Source of the DNA: Saussurea involucrata
Lineage: Eukaryota > Streptophyta > Magnoliopsida > Asterales > Asteraceae
DNA length: 64,000 nucleotides
NCBI GenBank assembly: GCA_033807775.1
Contig: CM066315.1
Location: 63,372,320 to 63,436,319 of the forward strand
Direction of reading: 5' to 3'
In this document: positions 10,206 through 21,327 of the stretch, piece by piece
How the letters are laid out: each line of letters starts with the position of its first letter
Position numbering within the stretch: the stretch's first letter is position 1
Translations under genes and position numbers: made by a program
The notes under the pieces: model-generated
Told to the model about the DNA's origin: nothing
Database searches by the model: none
What the model saw: the letters and a program-made list of their open reading frames with translations, nothing else

Positions 10206-10706
10206 TGGACATTTTTCAGATAAAATTTTGAAAGATTTTATCACATTGGAAGATGTCCAACTTCCAATTGATTAAGCACTCAAGGTTTTTGAAATATTTT
10301 CACTCCCCCTTAAATGATGCAACTATGTTTGGAAAAATTGATTTTCATCATTGAGGAGTTTGTGTAAAACAAATTAGAGAACATACCTTGTGGTCTTCAA
10401 GTAGTGAGCACATGATATCAACACTTACAAGCTTTGTCAGATATGCACACTCCCCTTATTCTTGTGCATACTTCTTATACTGTACTCCCCCTGAGACTAT
10501 GAACACACCTTATGCAGACACAAGTATCATAACAAGAATGTAAAGTGACAAAAAGAATAAATAATGAAAAAAACAACAAAGACATGAAAATAAAATATCT
10601 TATATTGAGAATAGAATGTGATGAAAATTTGAATGTATCAATCTAGATAGAAATAACTAGATTGAAATACACATATTTCCATCCATTATATGATCAATAT
10701 AGAATA
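10206..10706. other. pol 3' flank of copia A, noncoding
   Basis: The region is AT-rich with short CTCCCCCT words at 10306, 10450 and 10485, which resemble polypurine tracts on the minus strand. It is about 95% identical by eye to 26670-27150 of copy B. I see no ORF. Confidence 0.7.
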
Positions 10707-11459
10707 TTAAACTTTCATGTTCAACATGTCGAGCTTGGATACTAAGAAATTAAATCGTTTTTCATCCAAGGCTTTTGTAAAGAGATCGGCAAGTTGATGC
10801 TCAGTTGTGACAAAGTATAATTCAATCGTACCTTTTTCAACATGATCTTTAATGAAATGATACCTGATGTCGATGTGTTTGGTCTTTGTATGCTGGACCG
10901 GGTTAGCTGATATGGCAATTGCACTCTTACTGTCACAGTAGATGGGGATCTTCTCGTACTTGAAGCCGTAGTCCATCAGTTGAGTCTTTATCCACAGAAC
11001 CTGTGAACAACAACTGGCCGTGGCAACATATTCTGCCTTCGCAGATGATGTTGAAACACAGTTCTGTTTCCTCGAAGACCAACTTACCAGTTTGTCCCCC
11101 AAAAACTGCACATGACCAGATGTGCTCTTCCGGTCTAGCATACTACCTCCATGATCCGCAACAGAATATGCGGTGAGTTCGAATCTCGTTCCCTTTGGGT
11201 ACCACAGGCCAAGGTACGATGTCCCTTCAGATATCGAAAGATCCGTTTTAACAGCACCAATATGTGATTCTTTTGGTTGTGCCGGAAAGCTTGCACATAA
11301 ACAAGTTAAAAACATTATATCTGGACGACTCGCAGTAAGGTACATTAATGAGCCTATCATCCCTCTGTAATTCTTAACATCTACATCTACACCATCTGGA
11401 TCCGGACCAATTTTAGATCCAGGAGCCATAGGTGTACCAATTGAGGTACAGTTTTCCAT
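10707..11459 (-). pseudogene. RNase H domain of copia A pol
   Basis: The copia RNase H signature is present: LTAYSVADHGGSMLDRKSTSG, VSWSSRKQNCVST, AEYVATASCCSQVLW, IYCDSKSAIAISANP and KHIDIRYHFIKDHVEKG, ending at ADLFTKALDEKRF. This is the C-terminal 250 residues of the polyprotein. A frameshift near 11455 separates it from RT. SVADHG replaces the usual SDADHG, so one catalytic-site acidic residue is changed here. It removes the RNA strand of the cDNA hybrid in active elements. Confidence 0.88.
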
Positions 11460-12858
11460 CTTGAATTTTCTTCAAGATGTCAAACACATACTTCGATTGG
11501 TTGATGAAGATACCTGTTGAGACTTGCTTGACTTGTAATCCGAGAAAGAAATTAATCTCTCCCATCATACTCATCTGGAATATAGTCATCATAATGCCCG
11601 AAAACCAAGTACATAATCCAGGGTCTGTTGAACCAAAAATAATATCATCAACGTAAATTTGTACCAGAAGGATCTCACCATTTTTGTGCAGAGTGAAGAG
11701 AGTTGTGTCGATTTTACCTTTTCGAAAGCCAGCACCAAGTAGGTAGGTAGATAAAATTTCGTACCAGGCTCGAGGGGCTTGCTTGAGACCGTAGAGAGCT
11801 TTGTCAAGAATATAGACACAATCTGGTTTATCTTTGTCCATAAAGCCTTCCGGTTGAGAAACGTATACCTCTTCTTTCAAGACGCCGTTCAAGAAGGCAG
11901 TCTTCACGTCCATTTGATAAACAGTGAAGTTTCTGAAAGCGGCAAATGAAAGAAACATCCGGATTGCCTCTAAGCGAGCTACCGGTGCATACGTCTCATC
12001 GTAGTCAATTCCCTCTTGTTGCTTGTACCCTTTTGCTACAAGGCGTGCTTTGTTTCTCACAACAATCCCGTCTTTATCTTTCTTATTCTTTAGGACCCAC
12101 TTAGTACCAATTACCGTTTTACCCTTGGGTCTTGGAACTAGTCTCCATACATTCAATGCTTCAAAGGAGTTTAATTCGTCTTGCATCGCAATGATCCAAT
12201 CCGGATCTTCTAAGGCTTGTCGAACAGATATGGGCTCAACTTGACTTAGAAAGAGCGCGAAAAGGACTTCGTTTGCTGTTGCAGGCCTTGTTTTAACAGG
12301 TTCAGATACGTCACCAATGACTTGTTCAATTGGGTGACTCTTAGTCCACTTTGTAGAATGTGGGAGGAGAGAAACATCATCTTCATTGGGATCCACTAAG
12401 GTGGGAAATTTATCAAAATTCAACTCTATTGTCAAGGTAGGTTCCGGTTGTAGGGATGGTTCATTGACAGAAGAGTCAACAGGAACTATCTCCGGAGCTG
12501 CTTTGGAAGATGACTCAGGTATGTTAGCAGAATCATCATCATTGACGTTAGAAGTTGTACCCGACGAAGAAGCACCGTTCGTAGGTTCATGTTGTGTTGC
12601 TTGTGGAGATGCCATATGTGTGTTACTTGAAAACGTTGCATGAGTTGTTGCACCAGTTATAGGAGTAGTCAGTACCGGTAAAGGCCCTGACATTATAGCA
12701 TGAGCTGGTGGTGTAGCAACTTGACTCCTGACATTCACAGATGAAGAAGATTTATTACTTCCAAAATAATCATCATAAAAATGTTCAAACAATAAATCAA
12801 GATCGTTAGGATTAGAGTTAGAAGTGGAAGCTTGATTCTTGTTTGACGTCCTAGTCAC
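11460..12858 (-). pseudogene. Reverse transcriptase of copia A pol, long open segment
   Basis: The segment is 481 residues long in one frame. Residues 1-190 are the low-complexity Ser/Thr linker between integrase and RT. From about residue 205 it matches RVT_2: DWIIAMQDELNSFEAL, GTKWVLKNKKD, VRNKARLVAKGY, YAPVARLEAIR, MDVKTAFLNG, LYGLKQAPRAWY and the catalytic YVDDIIFGST. It is the best preserved pol domain of this copy. A one-base indel near 11460 ends the frame just before RNase H. Confidence 0.9.
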
Positions 12859-12903
12859 GATTGGATGGATTTGTCCGGATGCTAGAATTCCAGATATTGC
12901 GGG

Positions 12904-13750
12904 TTATGTATTGTTTTGCACAGAAGCCATATCTTCTGTTTCATCGAATATGACGTTTATGCTTTCCATCACAGTTCTGGAAGACTTGAGATAGACCCTA
13001 TACGCTTTTGACGTGAGGGAGTATCCGATAAAAACGCCCTCAATTCCCTTAGGACTGAATTTGTTCAAGTTGTCGTTATCGTTCAGCACAACACACCTGC
13101 ATCCAAAGACACTAAAGTAGTGTATTACAGGTTTTCTATCGTTGATCAATTCATATGGAGTTTTAACAAACTGTCGATGGATAATTGAACGGTTTTGTGT
13201 ATAGCATACCGTCGATACAGCTTCAACCCACAGAAACAGAGGTAGATCAGCATAAGACACATCGTTCAGGCGGCTTCAACTAGTGTGCGGTTTCGTCTTT
13301 CAATGACCCCGTTCTGCTGAGGTGTTCTACCGCAGAATATTGATGAGATATTCCTAATGACTTAAAGAAATCATCAAGAGTCTTGTTTTTGAACTGTTTG
13401 AACTGTTTGTTGACGATTCACTTAAAGTTGTTTGATTAATGAGATGATCAAGTCAAGTGTTTCATCTTTAGATCGTAGAAACTTGACCCATGTATATCTC
13501 GAAAAATCATAGACAACGACTAACACGTATCGTTTGGCACTGATGCTCTGAGTCTTCATCGGACAACACAGATCCATATGAAGGATTTCCAAAGCTTTGT
13601 GTGTGCTGGGCTCGGGTTTCGGTGGGTAAGGAGCTCGCTTCATCTTCCCCTTCTCACAAGCAGTACAAAAGTTGTCTTTCTCAAACTGCAGAACCGGTAG
13701 ACCTATAACTAAATCACCCAACGTCAGCTTTTGAATGTAACGAAAGTTGA
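12904..13750 (-). pseudogene. Integrase of copia A, catalytic site deleted
   Basis: The right part (13422-13721) has the pre-integrase CTACEKGKMKRAP zinc-binding half and the first catalytic Asp in HMDLCCPM. The left part (12904-13260) has the C-terminal FGCRCVVLNDND region. Between them, near 13388-13405, about 23 bases present in copy B (29787-29815) are missing. In copy B those bases encode the SDNG segment with the second catalytic Asp. A second small loss lies near 13260. The enzyme is dead. Confidence 0.85.
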
Positions 13751-13760
13751 GGTGAGATAG

Positions 13761-14183
13761 TCATCTATGCCATAACCAACTTTTCTCAAATGATGCCTTA
13801 GACATCAGACACACGTCATTCTTTGGCTTAAGCTTTGATTGGTCAATAGTGTAAAGATTTGACTTCCTCGAACCAACTAGAAGTTCGTTTCCTTCTTCGG
13901 TTAGAACTGCACCCCGGGTCTTCTTGAAATGGACTTCCAGATCTTTGTCACAAAATTGACCTATGCTAAACAGGTTATGTCCAAAGCCTTCAACATAATT
14001 AACTTTGGTGATCCTGACGTTGTCTGTTACTATATCTCCATAACCCAAGATTGGAGAGTACTGATCATTCCTAAATTTAACTCTCCCTCCATCTTTTTCC
14101 ACAAAGTTGCTCAACAACTTCTTTCTACCCGTCATGTGTTTTGAGCAACCGGAATCCAAATACCACACATGACGTAGCTGCAA
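13761..14183 (-). pseudogene. Protease and GAG-pre-integrase region of copia A
   Basis: VWYLDSGCSKHMTG near the start carries the DSG catalytic motif of copia proteases. GFGHNLFSIGQFCDKDLEVHF and LYTIDQSK follow, and SFEKSWLWHRR at the end is the first part of the integrase zinc domain. The upstream frame (14192-14836) carries the Tyr/Ser-rich link from gag. Homologous to 30180-30560 of copy B. Confidence 0.85.
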
Positions 14184-14191
14184 AATGGAAT

Positions 14192-14790
14192 TTAAACAGT
14201 TTTACGTACCCATTGCCAAATGGATCCTTTCGTGTTAGGAGAATTAACAGGTTTTGGGTTAGCATGTTTCTTTGATGTGTTGTGGTTATAATATCTATTT
14301 GTGTAAAAACGATTTGAACCATAGAAATTATAACCAAACCATGAAGAATAATCAGACTTGTAGATAAAATCATCTACACCACATGAAGAACAACAAATTT
14401 GATCATGTGCTAAATTAATCAGTTGTTGCATTGAAGAAATCTTGTAAGGAATAACAAGTTTTTTGTTGTTGTAAGCAACACGATTACTAACAGTAGAAAC
14501 AAAAGTGTTTTTCTTGGAATGAAATGAGACATTAGATGATTTTCTCTGGGCCACATCCTGTGTGGACTCCTTTATTCTCCACTCTAACCGCGAGTTGTTT
14601 CTTAAATAACGATCTGAAATGCCATCAAAATAAGAATCGTAAGCGTAGGAATTTTGAGCTCGAGAAAATTTGCGCTTATTTTTCTTTTGTCTTTTTTTTT
14701 TCTCAACGGTTTTAGAAGATTCCCCTTTGAAGAAATTCTTCTTAGGTTTCTCTTCCTTGATCAAAAAATCAGAGTGATCCGGGTGAGTTC
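14192..14790 (-). pseudogene. gag-pol linker region of copia A
   Basis: It contains the lysine-rich stretch KKKRQKKNKRK, a Tyr/Asn-rich part (SYAYDSYFDG, YNFYGSNRFYTNRYYNHN) and a CSSCG motif. The match to copy B (30600-31200) stops abruptly near 14785, where foreign sequence begins. The role is unknown beyond being part of the polyprotein. Confidence 0.7.
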
Positions 14791-14816
14791 CAGATTGATC
14801 AAGTAACAACGATTCA

Positions 14817-15169
14817 ATGAGAAATAACAAGAACAATTGATGATTTCAACTTGTCATCTCTCTCATATTCAAGATTCAAGATAGTTACAAAGGTTTGAAT
14901 GAAAATCTTAATTATCTCTCTCTAAACAATTAAGCTCTAATGAATTTCTAATCAATTGCTAATGAATCGCTAACGAAAGGCTAACCTAATTCTAAGGTTA
15001 AGGAAAGCCTTATATACCAAGGCTTTACACAAACAAGGCCTAAGGCCCATCACGCTAACCTAAGCCTATTTATGATAAAAGGCTTTTACAATAATTAAAT
15101 AATCTAATTAAGCTCTATATAATTATTTATATATCTTTCTAATATGTAGGACATTTATGGTCCTAACAA
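14817..15169 (-). repeat. 3' LTR of the inserted foreign copia fragment
   Basis: On the minus strand it begins TGTTAGGACC right after TTTAGGGGGAGAT, a good PPT-LTR junction. It contains CCTTGGTATATAAGGC, a possible TATA box. The other end is uncertain; TGAGAAATAAC at 14817 would fit the plus-strand TG end. Confidence 0.6.
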
Positions 15170-15479
15170 TCTCCCCCTAAACATATATAAATAAAAGTCG
15201 GTCTTGAAACCTTCAAGTCTTGATCTTCTCTTCCTTTGGAATCTTTGAAACCCTTCGGTGTTGCTTGTCTTCATGTCTTTTGACGCTCCCCCTTGAATAA
15301 AGCTCTTGAATTTGAATTCAGCTTTAAAAGAACTTGTAGAACTAGTATGCTTGATGGAGGAAATAATTTGAAGCAAACACCACTTGATAAACGATGAGAA
15401 GAGATGATCACTTGTAAGCACTTTGATTTCTTTGGATCTCGGAACAGATCAATCATTCGATTAAAATTCGATCGGTCAA

Positions 15480-15620
15480 CAGTTACTCCCCCTCAAACTG
15501 AGAATGGGGACTTCTTTACTCCCCCTCGGCTTTACTCCCCCTCGGTTTTTGCTAACTCCCCCTCAACTTGATATTCGGTGTCTTTGAATCTGTACCCTTT
15601 CTCCCCCTCATGATGAGTAG
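15480..15620. repeat. ACTCCCCCTC direct repeats
   Basis: ACTCCCCCTC recurs at about 15485, 15520, 15534 and 15556, with one more variant near 15602. On the minus strand these are GAGGGGGAGT purine tracts upstream of the true PPT; they look like duplicated PPTs. Confidence 0.6.
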
Positions 15621-15926
15621 GAGCATCCAGAGCATCATGCACGTTCAAAGACAATAATGACGAGTAGCAAAGAATCCATATCAACAACATTAAGTAACCA
15701 GAATGGGGTAATCAACTAACACAGAAACACGTTAGTAACTGTTATCACAACAATTTTCAAAATTTGTGTGGCCTATGTTCAGAGTTGGCAATGGTGAATC
15801 TCTGATAGGACTTCCAGTTATCACTGAAGAAAATTTAAAAATTAACTTCTCAAACTGTTTCGGCAATATCACGAAGATATGCAATGGAATCACAAAGACT
15901 CGTGCATGTGTGAAAGAAAATAAATT

Positions 15927-16277
15927 CTATCTGTTTGGCTCAAAATATTGATTTAACTCGGGATGCAAGTTAAGAATCAATTGACACAGTGAGTAGAATA
16001 TGAAGTTCGGAGACCGGAGCTGATGTCTTCCTGTTTCAATATCTAAAACCTCCGAGTGAGGAATAGATAGATTATGTGCTAATTCTCCGTGAATATATGA
16101 AACAAGCATCTGTTGGGAGATACTTGAGTGGTTGGGTGGGGTGACACGAGTTATCGACATTGGGTCCATGTCTATTTCAATATTCATCTCCAAAGAACGA
16201 GAATGGATAGATTGTGTGGTTACCCGGATAACTGACTCGGTTTGGTAAGGACCAATAATTCTTTTATGTCCTGTCAC
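15927..16277 (-). pseudogene. Diverged ORF3-like fragment inside the foreign insert
   Basis: The 116-residue reading shares HSS(I/V)SQQ, GELAHNLS and D-IETGR with the ORF3 middle segment of copy B (24000-24130), which reads HSSVSQQ, GELAQSLS and GIETGR. The rest is diverged. It shows that a second copia family carries a relative of the same accessory ORF, or that recombination moved this piece. Confidence 0.55.
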
Positions 16278-16439
16278 AGCCTCACCAAAATTCTTTTCAC
16301 TCCGAACTCATCTATCAATCTAGACCCTTCACTGTTGTCTATAAGGATGTGTTTCTTGGGTAGGTCCTTCCGGTTCTGGATAGACCATAGAAACGATGTA
16401 AGTCCTAACACTCCTTTCATGCATCGAGCAGAACAGTTT

Positions 16440-16605
16440 AGTAAAACAGTGAAGTACGAGTTCTAAACTGAGGTGTTTAGAAGTCAAAGCCTTTAAGAAC
16501 GAGTCCTGATCTGAGTTGATCAGAAGTCATAGCATTAAAGACCGAGTCCTGATCTGAGATGATCAGAAGTCATAAAAATGAAGTCCGAGTTCTGATCTGA
16601 AGTAA
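16440..16605. repeat. Tandem repeat, about 53-57 bp, three copies
   Basis: Units contain GAGTCCTGATCTGAG, TTGATCAGAAGTCATA and AAAGACCGAGT in the same order. The first unit is the most diverged. The CTGATCTGAG...GATCAGAAG part can form a weak hairpin. Confidence 0.7.
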
Positions 16606-16983
16606 AATTTTTAAAAAATTACTTCTCAAACTGTTCCAGATTTGAGATTTCACTTCCTTCAGTTCTTTGATGTATTTGTTGCACAAATCATCAGATCGCT
16701 TGATATTCTTTTCATGTAGTTTTGCTTGCTCTTTCTCAGTCTTCTTAATATCACCTCGTGATGATAAATCAGATAGCTTCTTTTTCAGCTCAGTGTTTTC
16801 AGACTCTAATGCTGTTGCCTTTTCTTCAGATTTAGCAAGCTTTTCAGAATATTCAGATATTTGCAGTTTCCGTTCCTTCAGTTCTTTGAAGGACTGTATG
16901 CACGATTCATTTGCACGCTCGAAATCCTCTTTAGCGTATTTTATCAAGTCTTTACAGTCACGACGTGAACAATAGAACGACAT
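16570..16983 (-). pseudogene. Coiled-coil gag-like start of the foreign copia fragment
   Basis: The 137-residue frame begins MSFYCSRRDC and is then heptad-rich (LKERKLQISEYSEKLAKSEE, LESENTELKKKLSDL). On the minus strand a T-rich tract ending TTTCAG lies 6 bases before the ATG, so this may be the start of a second exon. Similar coiled-coil proteins form part of gag in Asteraceae copia elements. No match to copies A-C is visible. Confidence 0.5.
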
Positions 16984-17309
16984 TGTTACCTGAAAAAAAA
17001 TTGATCGTTGATCGATGTTACTTTGAAGAAGAAAAAATTAATGTGGAAGAAAAATCAAAAATTAAATTTGAAAAACAAATCTAAAAAATAAATTCGTTTC
17101 CAAAAAATTAAGATCTGATTATTATCGAATTCGAACGAACGAAATCACTCTTCGAGAGTGAAATCTGCAAGATAAACAAACCAAGTTAGATCAAGACGAC
17201 AAAACAAAACACAAAAAATAATAGGCACTAATAAATGCAAATCGTCGCAAATAATCTCAAACGTCAAAAAAATTTGCAAATCGATCGTTAAGAAAATTCG
17301 CAAATAATC

Positions 17310-19553
17310 TCAACTGGTTTGGAAATCAGAAACAACCCTTTCAGAATTATCTCTCTTGCTATTTATCAAAACAGTTAACATGACTTCTTTTTCAATATCA
17401 AAAGCAAGTTGATCATCATTTCTGATTTCCTCAATTTTGCTTTTAATATTCAACTCAAGATCGACAAGCTTCTGTTCGAGTACCAAAGGAGGATAATATG
17501 TTTTTCCTTCAAAAACGGGTTTCGATACAGTATCCTTTGGTTTCTCAACAACATAGCTTTGAAAATAGTCATTAGACAAGGTTTGTTTCCAATTCCAAAC
17601 TAGTGCCTTCCTCTTTTCATTTTCATAGATAAAAGGAAGTTGCATAGTTACAGTTGTCTTTCTTTTAATCTCTTCCTCAGCCCCTTGTTCTTCCTCATTC
17701 AGCTAGTTGATTTTGTATTTAGGTTTCAAGGACGGAAGGTGAAGCCATTCAAACTTGTAAAGACATGGTGCCTTTTTCAAAGCATTTTCCAAGTAATGAG
17801 GATTGTCGTATCCCAATCCCCATTTCGAATTGTATTATATGAAATTCTTTGGTGTGTTTAGGAAAATGGTTTGTTCAGATTGACCAAGTTTGTACAGCTT
17901 CACTTCTAGATCACTAGCCTTTTCGGTCAATTCGTTGTTAATATCTTTATAGGATTGCAACAATTGTTCAAGCTCATTCTTCCTATTTTCAGAAACTCTT
18001 ACTTTTTCTTCCATTTCATCTATTCTTTTCCAGAAGTAAGTTCGAGATTGTTCGATCTCAACTCGTTCCTTTTTCAACCCATCATTTAACTTGTTGTTGT
18101 CAATGATTAGCTGTCTTTGAGATTGTATTATCCTATGCACATTTTTGAGTTTCTCATTTAAGTTATATTGTTTTAGTTGGAAGACTTTAAACTGATTAGC
18201 ATAGTGATTAACAGTGCAAAGATCTACCTCGTTTGTCTCAGGCGCCACATCAGCCTCTGAATCATCACCTTCCTTGCTCATCAAGCACATATTTGCCAAA
18301 GCAGCCGTCTCCTCTTCTCCTTCATCATCAGTTTGGTCCAACCAGTACTCTTCTTCCACCAGCAGTGCTATTCCAGACTCCTTTTGCTCTGCCAACGTCA
18401 CCTTCTTCTTGTAGTAGTCGGAATCCCTTACTTTCGGTTTCCAACACTCTTTGGAGAAATTGTCGGACTTACCACAATTATAGCATTTTTGCTCTTCATC
18501 CTTTCTTTCACCAAACTTCTTGACCTCCAACCTTTTACCATCTTCCTTATGATCTTCAAACTGTTTCTTTGACTCAATCCGATTCTTGTGCTTAAAGTTT
18601 TTAGAACCAGATGAGTAACGTTGATTGTTTGATCCAGTAGTTTTTATAAATCTGTGCTGAAAGGCCTTGGTTAGAAGTATCATTGCCTGCCTTAAGCTTT
18701 CCGCCTCATCCAAATCATCCTGGTCTATCCCATAATCCTCTTTCTGAATAATCTTACCTTTTTCAGCATACTTTCTTGACATCAAAGCTATCGGTTCACT
18801 CTCAAACTCATCCTCCTCTTCTTTCTTCTCATACACCTCTGTCTTCTTCTCCTTCATACCCTTCTTTTCCTTTTTCATCAACTTCTTCTTTTTCAGATCA
18901 ACATCATCCTCATCTTGCTTTAATGTTTCAAACATCTGCTGTAGCGGAAGAGAATCCAGCTTAGAATTCTGTTTCATTCTATGAGCATACTTCTTCCATT
19001 CGGGTTGAAGCACGCTCAAGAATTTCACATTAGTGTCGATGATGTTTTTCTTTATCTTGTATTTGCTGAGTTCATTTAGGATGGTTGTGAAACGATCATA
19101 TGCATCGTCTAGATTCTCACCATCCTTCTGCCTGAAATTCTCATATTTGTTGATGACGTTTGAAACTCTCATTTGAGTTTCCACTTCTGAACCTTGATAC
19201 AACTTGATCAGCTCATCAAACATTCCTTTCCCGGTTTCACTCAAACTGTCAACCTTCTGATATATGTTATTGGTTAAGGCTTGCATAACCAGTGACCTAG
19301 CCGCTTTATCTGCTTTGTGTCTTATCAGTTCATTACATGTATAATCTTTGGGATCAAGTTTTATGACGTTTCCATCTGGTTCTGTTCGAAAAACATCAGG
19401 TTGTATCCCGTTCATTAAGGAATCAATTAGAGCCCCATTTTCTTATCGTTCCACATAGTCAAGAAATCTGTCTTTCCATATTTTAAAGTCTTTAGGGAAT
19501 AGAACTGGCGGTTTATCTTTTGAACCTATGGTCAAAATATCTCTTGCAGTCAT
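17310..19553 (-). pseudogene. gag of copia A, broken
   Basis: The start is the ATG at 19553, aligned to 33975 of copy B. The first 230 residues are a UBN2-type copia gag domain (KADKAARSLVMQALTNNIYQ, DELIKLYQGSEVETQMRV). Then come a Lys/Glu-rich part, the CCHC knuckle CYNCGKSDNFSKEC, an acidic region and a long coiled coil (17870-18180). A TAA at about 19444 replaces the CAA seen in copy B, and the frame breaks again at 17835. The fragment 17310-17645 is the last piece before the foreign insert. Confidence 0.85.
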
Positions 19554-19639
19554 GTTTAGATTACTTGTCGTTGATCTTTTAATATCTTTTTGATCTGATT
19601 AGGAATTAGCTGATGCAAAAACGTTTTATCTCAACACAC

Positions 19640-20000
19640 TGATGTCTCAACCCACGGTTTGTCGCAACTCACAACTTGTCGCAACTCACAACTTGTCGCA
19701 ACTTCCAACTTGTCGCAACCTCCAACTTGTCTCAACTAACGGATATCGCACCTCACTGATATCGCAACCAAAATCTTGTCGCAATAAGTAAGTATATCGC
19801 AAGGGTAATTCTTGTCGCAAAGGTAGAATTGATCTTATCGCAACAGTAGATTGCGATATGTTACTGTTCACACGGAGGAGGTTGCGATAAAGTCGTCTTA
19901 TCGCAAGGTGCTAGTTGCGATATACACTCTTGTCGCAAGTGACTATTGCGATATGGTACTGTTCACTTGCGATATGTATGAATCTTAGAGGGTTGCGATA
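19640..20000. repeat. TTGTCGCAA/TATCGCAA repeat cluster in the 5' leader of copia A
   Basis: More than fifteen copies of TGTCGCAAC, TATCGCAA or their complement lie between gag and the PBS. Four consecutive units near 19668-19730 read CAACTTGTCGCAACT with little change. The cluster matches 34060-34390 of copy B in position. Confidence 0.88.
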
Positions 20001-20387
20001 GTTATGAAGATTCAACGTGTTCTTGAGTCGAATCTTCAAAACTAATCGGATTTGGCTGAAAATTGGTACGCATGTTCGTGACACTATTCTGGGAAACTTT
20101 AATGCTTCGTGTTTTGTCCAAAAACCAACAGTAAGTGGTTTTTCGATGCAAAACAGAGTGCAGGAATACAAAAGTCCGAAAATGAGTAAAAGCACAAACT
20201 GAGCTACAATCCTAGTGATTTTGCAGAATAAAAGCACTCAGGAATTGTCTACTAACAACCCTTGATCGATTCTAATCCATTTGAAGAACTCAAATGGCTA
20301 AAATCAACCAAAAAGAAGAAAAACTTGAAGAACACTCAACTTTGCCAAAAACTCTAACAATCCTAATATGATCAATATGATATACAA

Positions 20388-20401
20388 GCTCTGATACCAA
20401 T
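20388..20401 (-). promoter_or_regulatory. Primer-binding site of copia A
   Basis: On the minus strand, TGGTATCAGAGC follows the LTR after two bases. It is complementary to the 3' end of initiator tRNA-Met. Confidence 0.88.
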
Positions 20402-20630
20402 TGTGATCCCAGAACAAGTAATCAATCCATATGAACAACAAATGAAGCCATCTCTATATTCAATGAAGATCAATAATAGCTCACAAAGATGATTAGAGAG
20501 AATTACTATGTGTGTGATAAATGACCTAATTCCATAGGAGGAAAATAGCAAACTATATATACCTATTACATGTTTACCAAATAGTCACAACTAGCCCCTC
20601 TACTTGGTACAAGATAAATATGCACTAACA
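20402..20630 (-). repeat. 5' LTR of copia A
   Basis: The 229-bp block starts TGTGATCCCAGAACAAG and ends GCACTAACA. It is related to the LTRs at 21515, 34784 and 49130, but less similar to them than those of copy B are to each other. Confidence 0.88.
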
Positions 20631-20731
20631 TGTATATTCATGATGAATATCATAATGATATATTAATACTAAAAAAATTCATATACATGTGAGCATATAT
20701 AAATATAGTCGGGTTCAAATGAGAACAATAG

Positions 20732-20888
20732 CTATTTAAAAGAACACGAGAACGAACAAAATCATTAGTGATTTTACATTAACGCACGGAAAAATGACTT
20801 TGGCCGCGGCTTCAGGTCCACGTGGCTTTTTTGCGCGTTAATGTAAAATCACTAATGATTTTGTTCGTTCTCGTATTCTTTTAAATAG
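20732..20888. repeat. 54-bp near-perfect inverted repeat with 49-bp loop
   Basis: Arms 20732-20785 and 20835-20888 are complementary with one mismatch. The loop holds GGCCGCGGC and CCACGTGG. The arms contain CATTAGTGATTTTACATTAA. No ORF or LTR explains it; a foldback element or hairpin RNA source are both possible. Confidence 0.9.
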
Positions 20889-21036
20889 TTACCGTTGTCG
20901 TTTGATCCTCCCTCTGTATAAATATTCATGATAATTAATATGTATATTTATGATGAATTTTATAGTGAAAATGTCTATACTAATGATGCATATCATACTG
21001 ATGTATGAATAATAAATAGTTATTGTATACACGTAA

Positions 21037-21139
21037 ACAAACACACACACACATGCATGCACGTGCGCACACACACGCACGCACACACACTCACACGCAC
21101 GCAAACACACACACACACGGACACACACACACACACACC
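21037..21139. repeat. CA-rich microsatellite
   Basis: Imperfect (CA)n with GCAC, GCACG and TCACAC interruptions covers about 100 bp. Confidence 0.95.
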
Positions 21140-21327
21140 ATTTTTGGCATTAACAGTTATCTAATCTACTCATTCAGTCGAGCTATTTGCTGTTGGCGGC
21201 ATCCAATATTTAGCTCGCATTTGTGCAATGACTTTATGACTAGCTTCATGGTTCGTCATATATGCAAACAGTAAACGCATTAAAAATCTGTTAGTTGCGC
21301 ATGTTTATTTCGAGAAAATTCTCTAGT

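Larger units (their letters stand above)
14790..17318 (-). mobile_element. Fragment of a different copia family inserted in copia A gag
   Basis: Homology to copy B stops at about 14785 and resumes at about 17318 (equal to about 31760 in B). About 550 bp of B sequence is absent across the junction, so a deletion accompanied the insertion. The foreign block has, on the minus strand, a 5' leader with a candidate acceptor, a coiled-coil gag start (16570-16983), tandem repeats, an ORF3-like scrap (15927-16277), a purine-rich region, a PPT (15170-15185) and an LTR ending TG...ACA at 15169. Pol is missing. Confidence 0.6.
1..20630 (-). mobile_element. Sirevirus-like Ty1/copia retrotransposon A, 3' end outside the window
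   Basis: The minus strand reads, from right to left, 5' LTR (20402-20630), PBS, palindrome-rich leader, gag, pol in copia order (protease, integrase, RT, RNase H), spacer, and the accessory ORF3, which runs off the left edge. Order and spacing match the complete copy at 21515-35025. Two later insertions interrupt it: a chromovirus at 793-8115 and a fragment of another copia family at about 14790-17318. ORF3 also carries an internal deletion. The 3' LTR is not in the window, so its TSD cannot be checked; the five bases after the 5' LTR are TGTAT. All reading frames are broken, so the copy cannot be autonomous. Confidence 0.9.

Noticed and set aside
18214..18964. Plus-strand Ser/Pro-rich ORFs, also 32645-33383
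   Set aside because: They are antisense shadows of the Lys/Glu-rich gag coding strand.
21141..21156. TTTTTGGCATTAACA as the end of another plus-strand Tat-like LTR
   Set aside because: The word matches the terminus at 47584, but the DNA to its left is microsatellite and no LTR body or TSD can be traced.
20889..21274. Cys/Val-rich and His/Thr-rich ORFs
   Set aside because: They are translations of the CA microsatellite.
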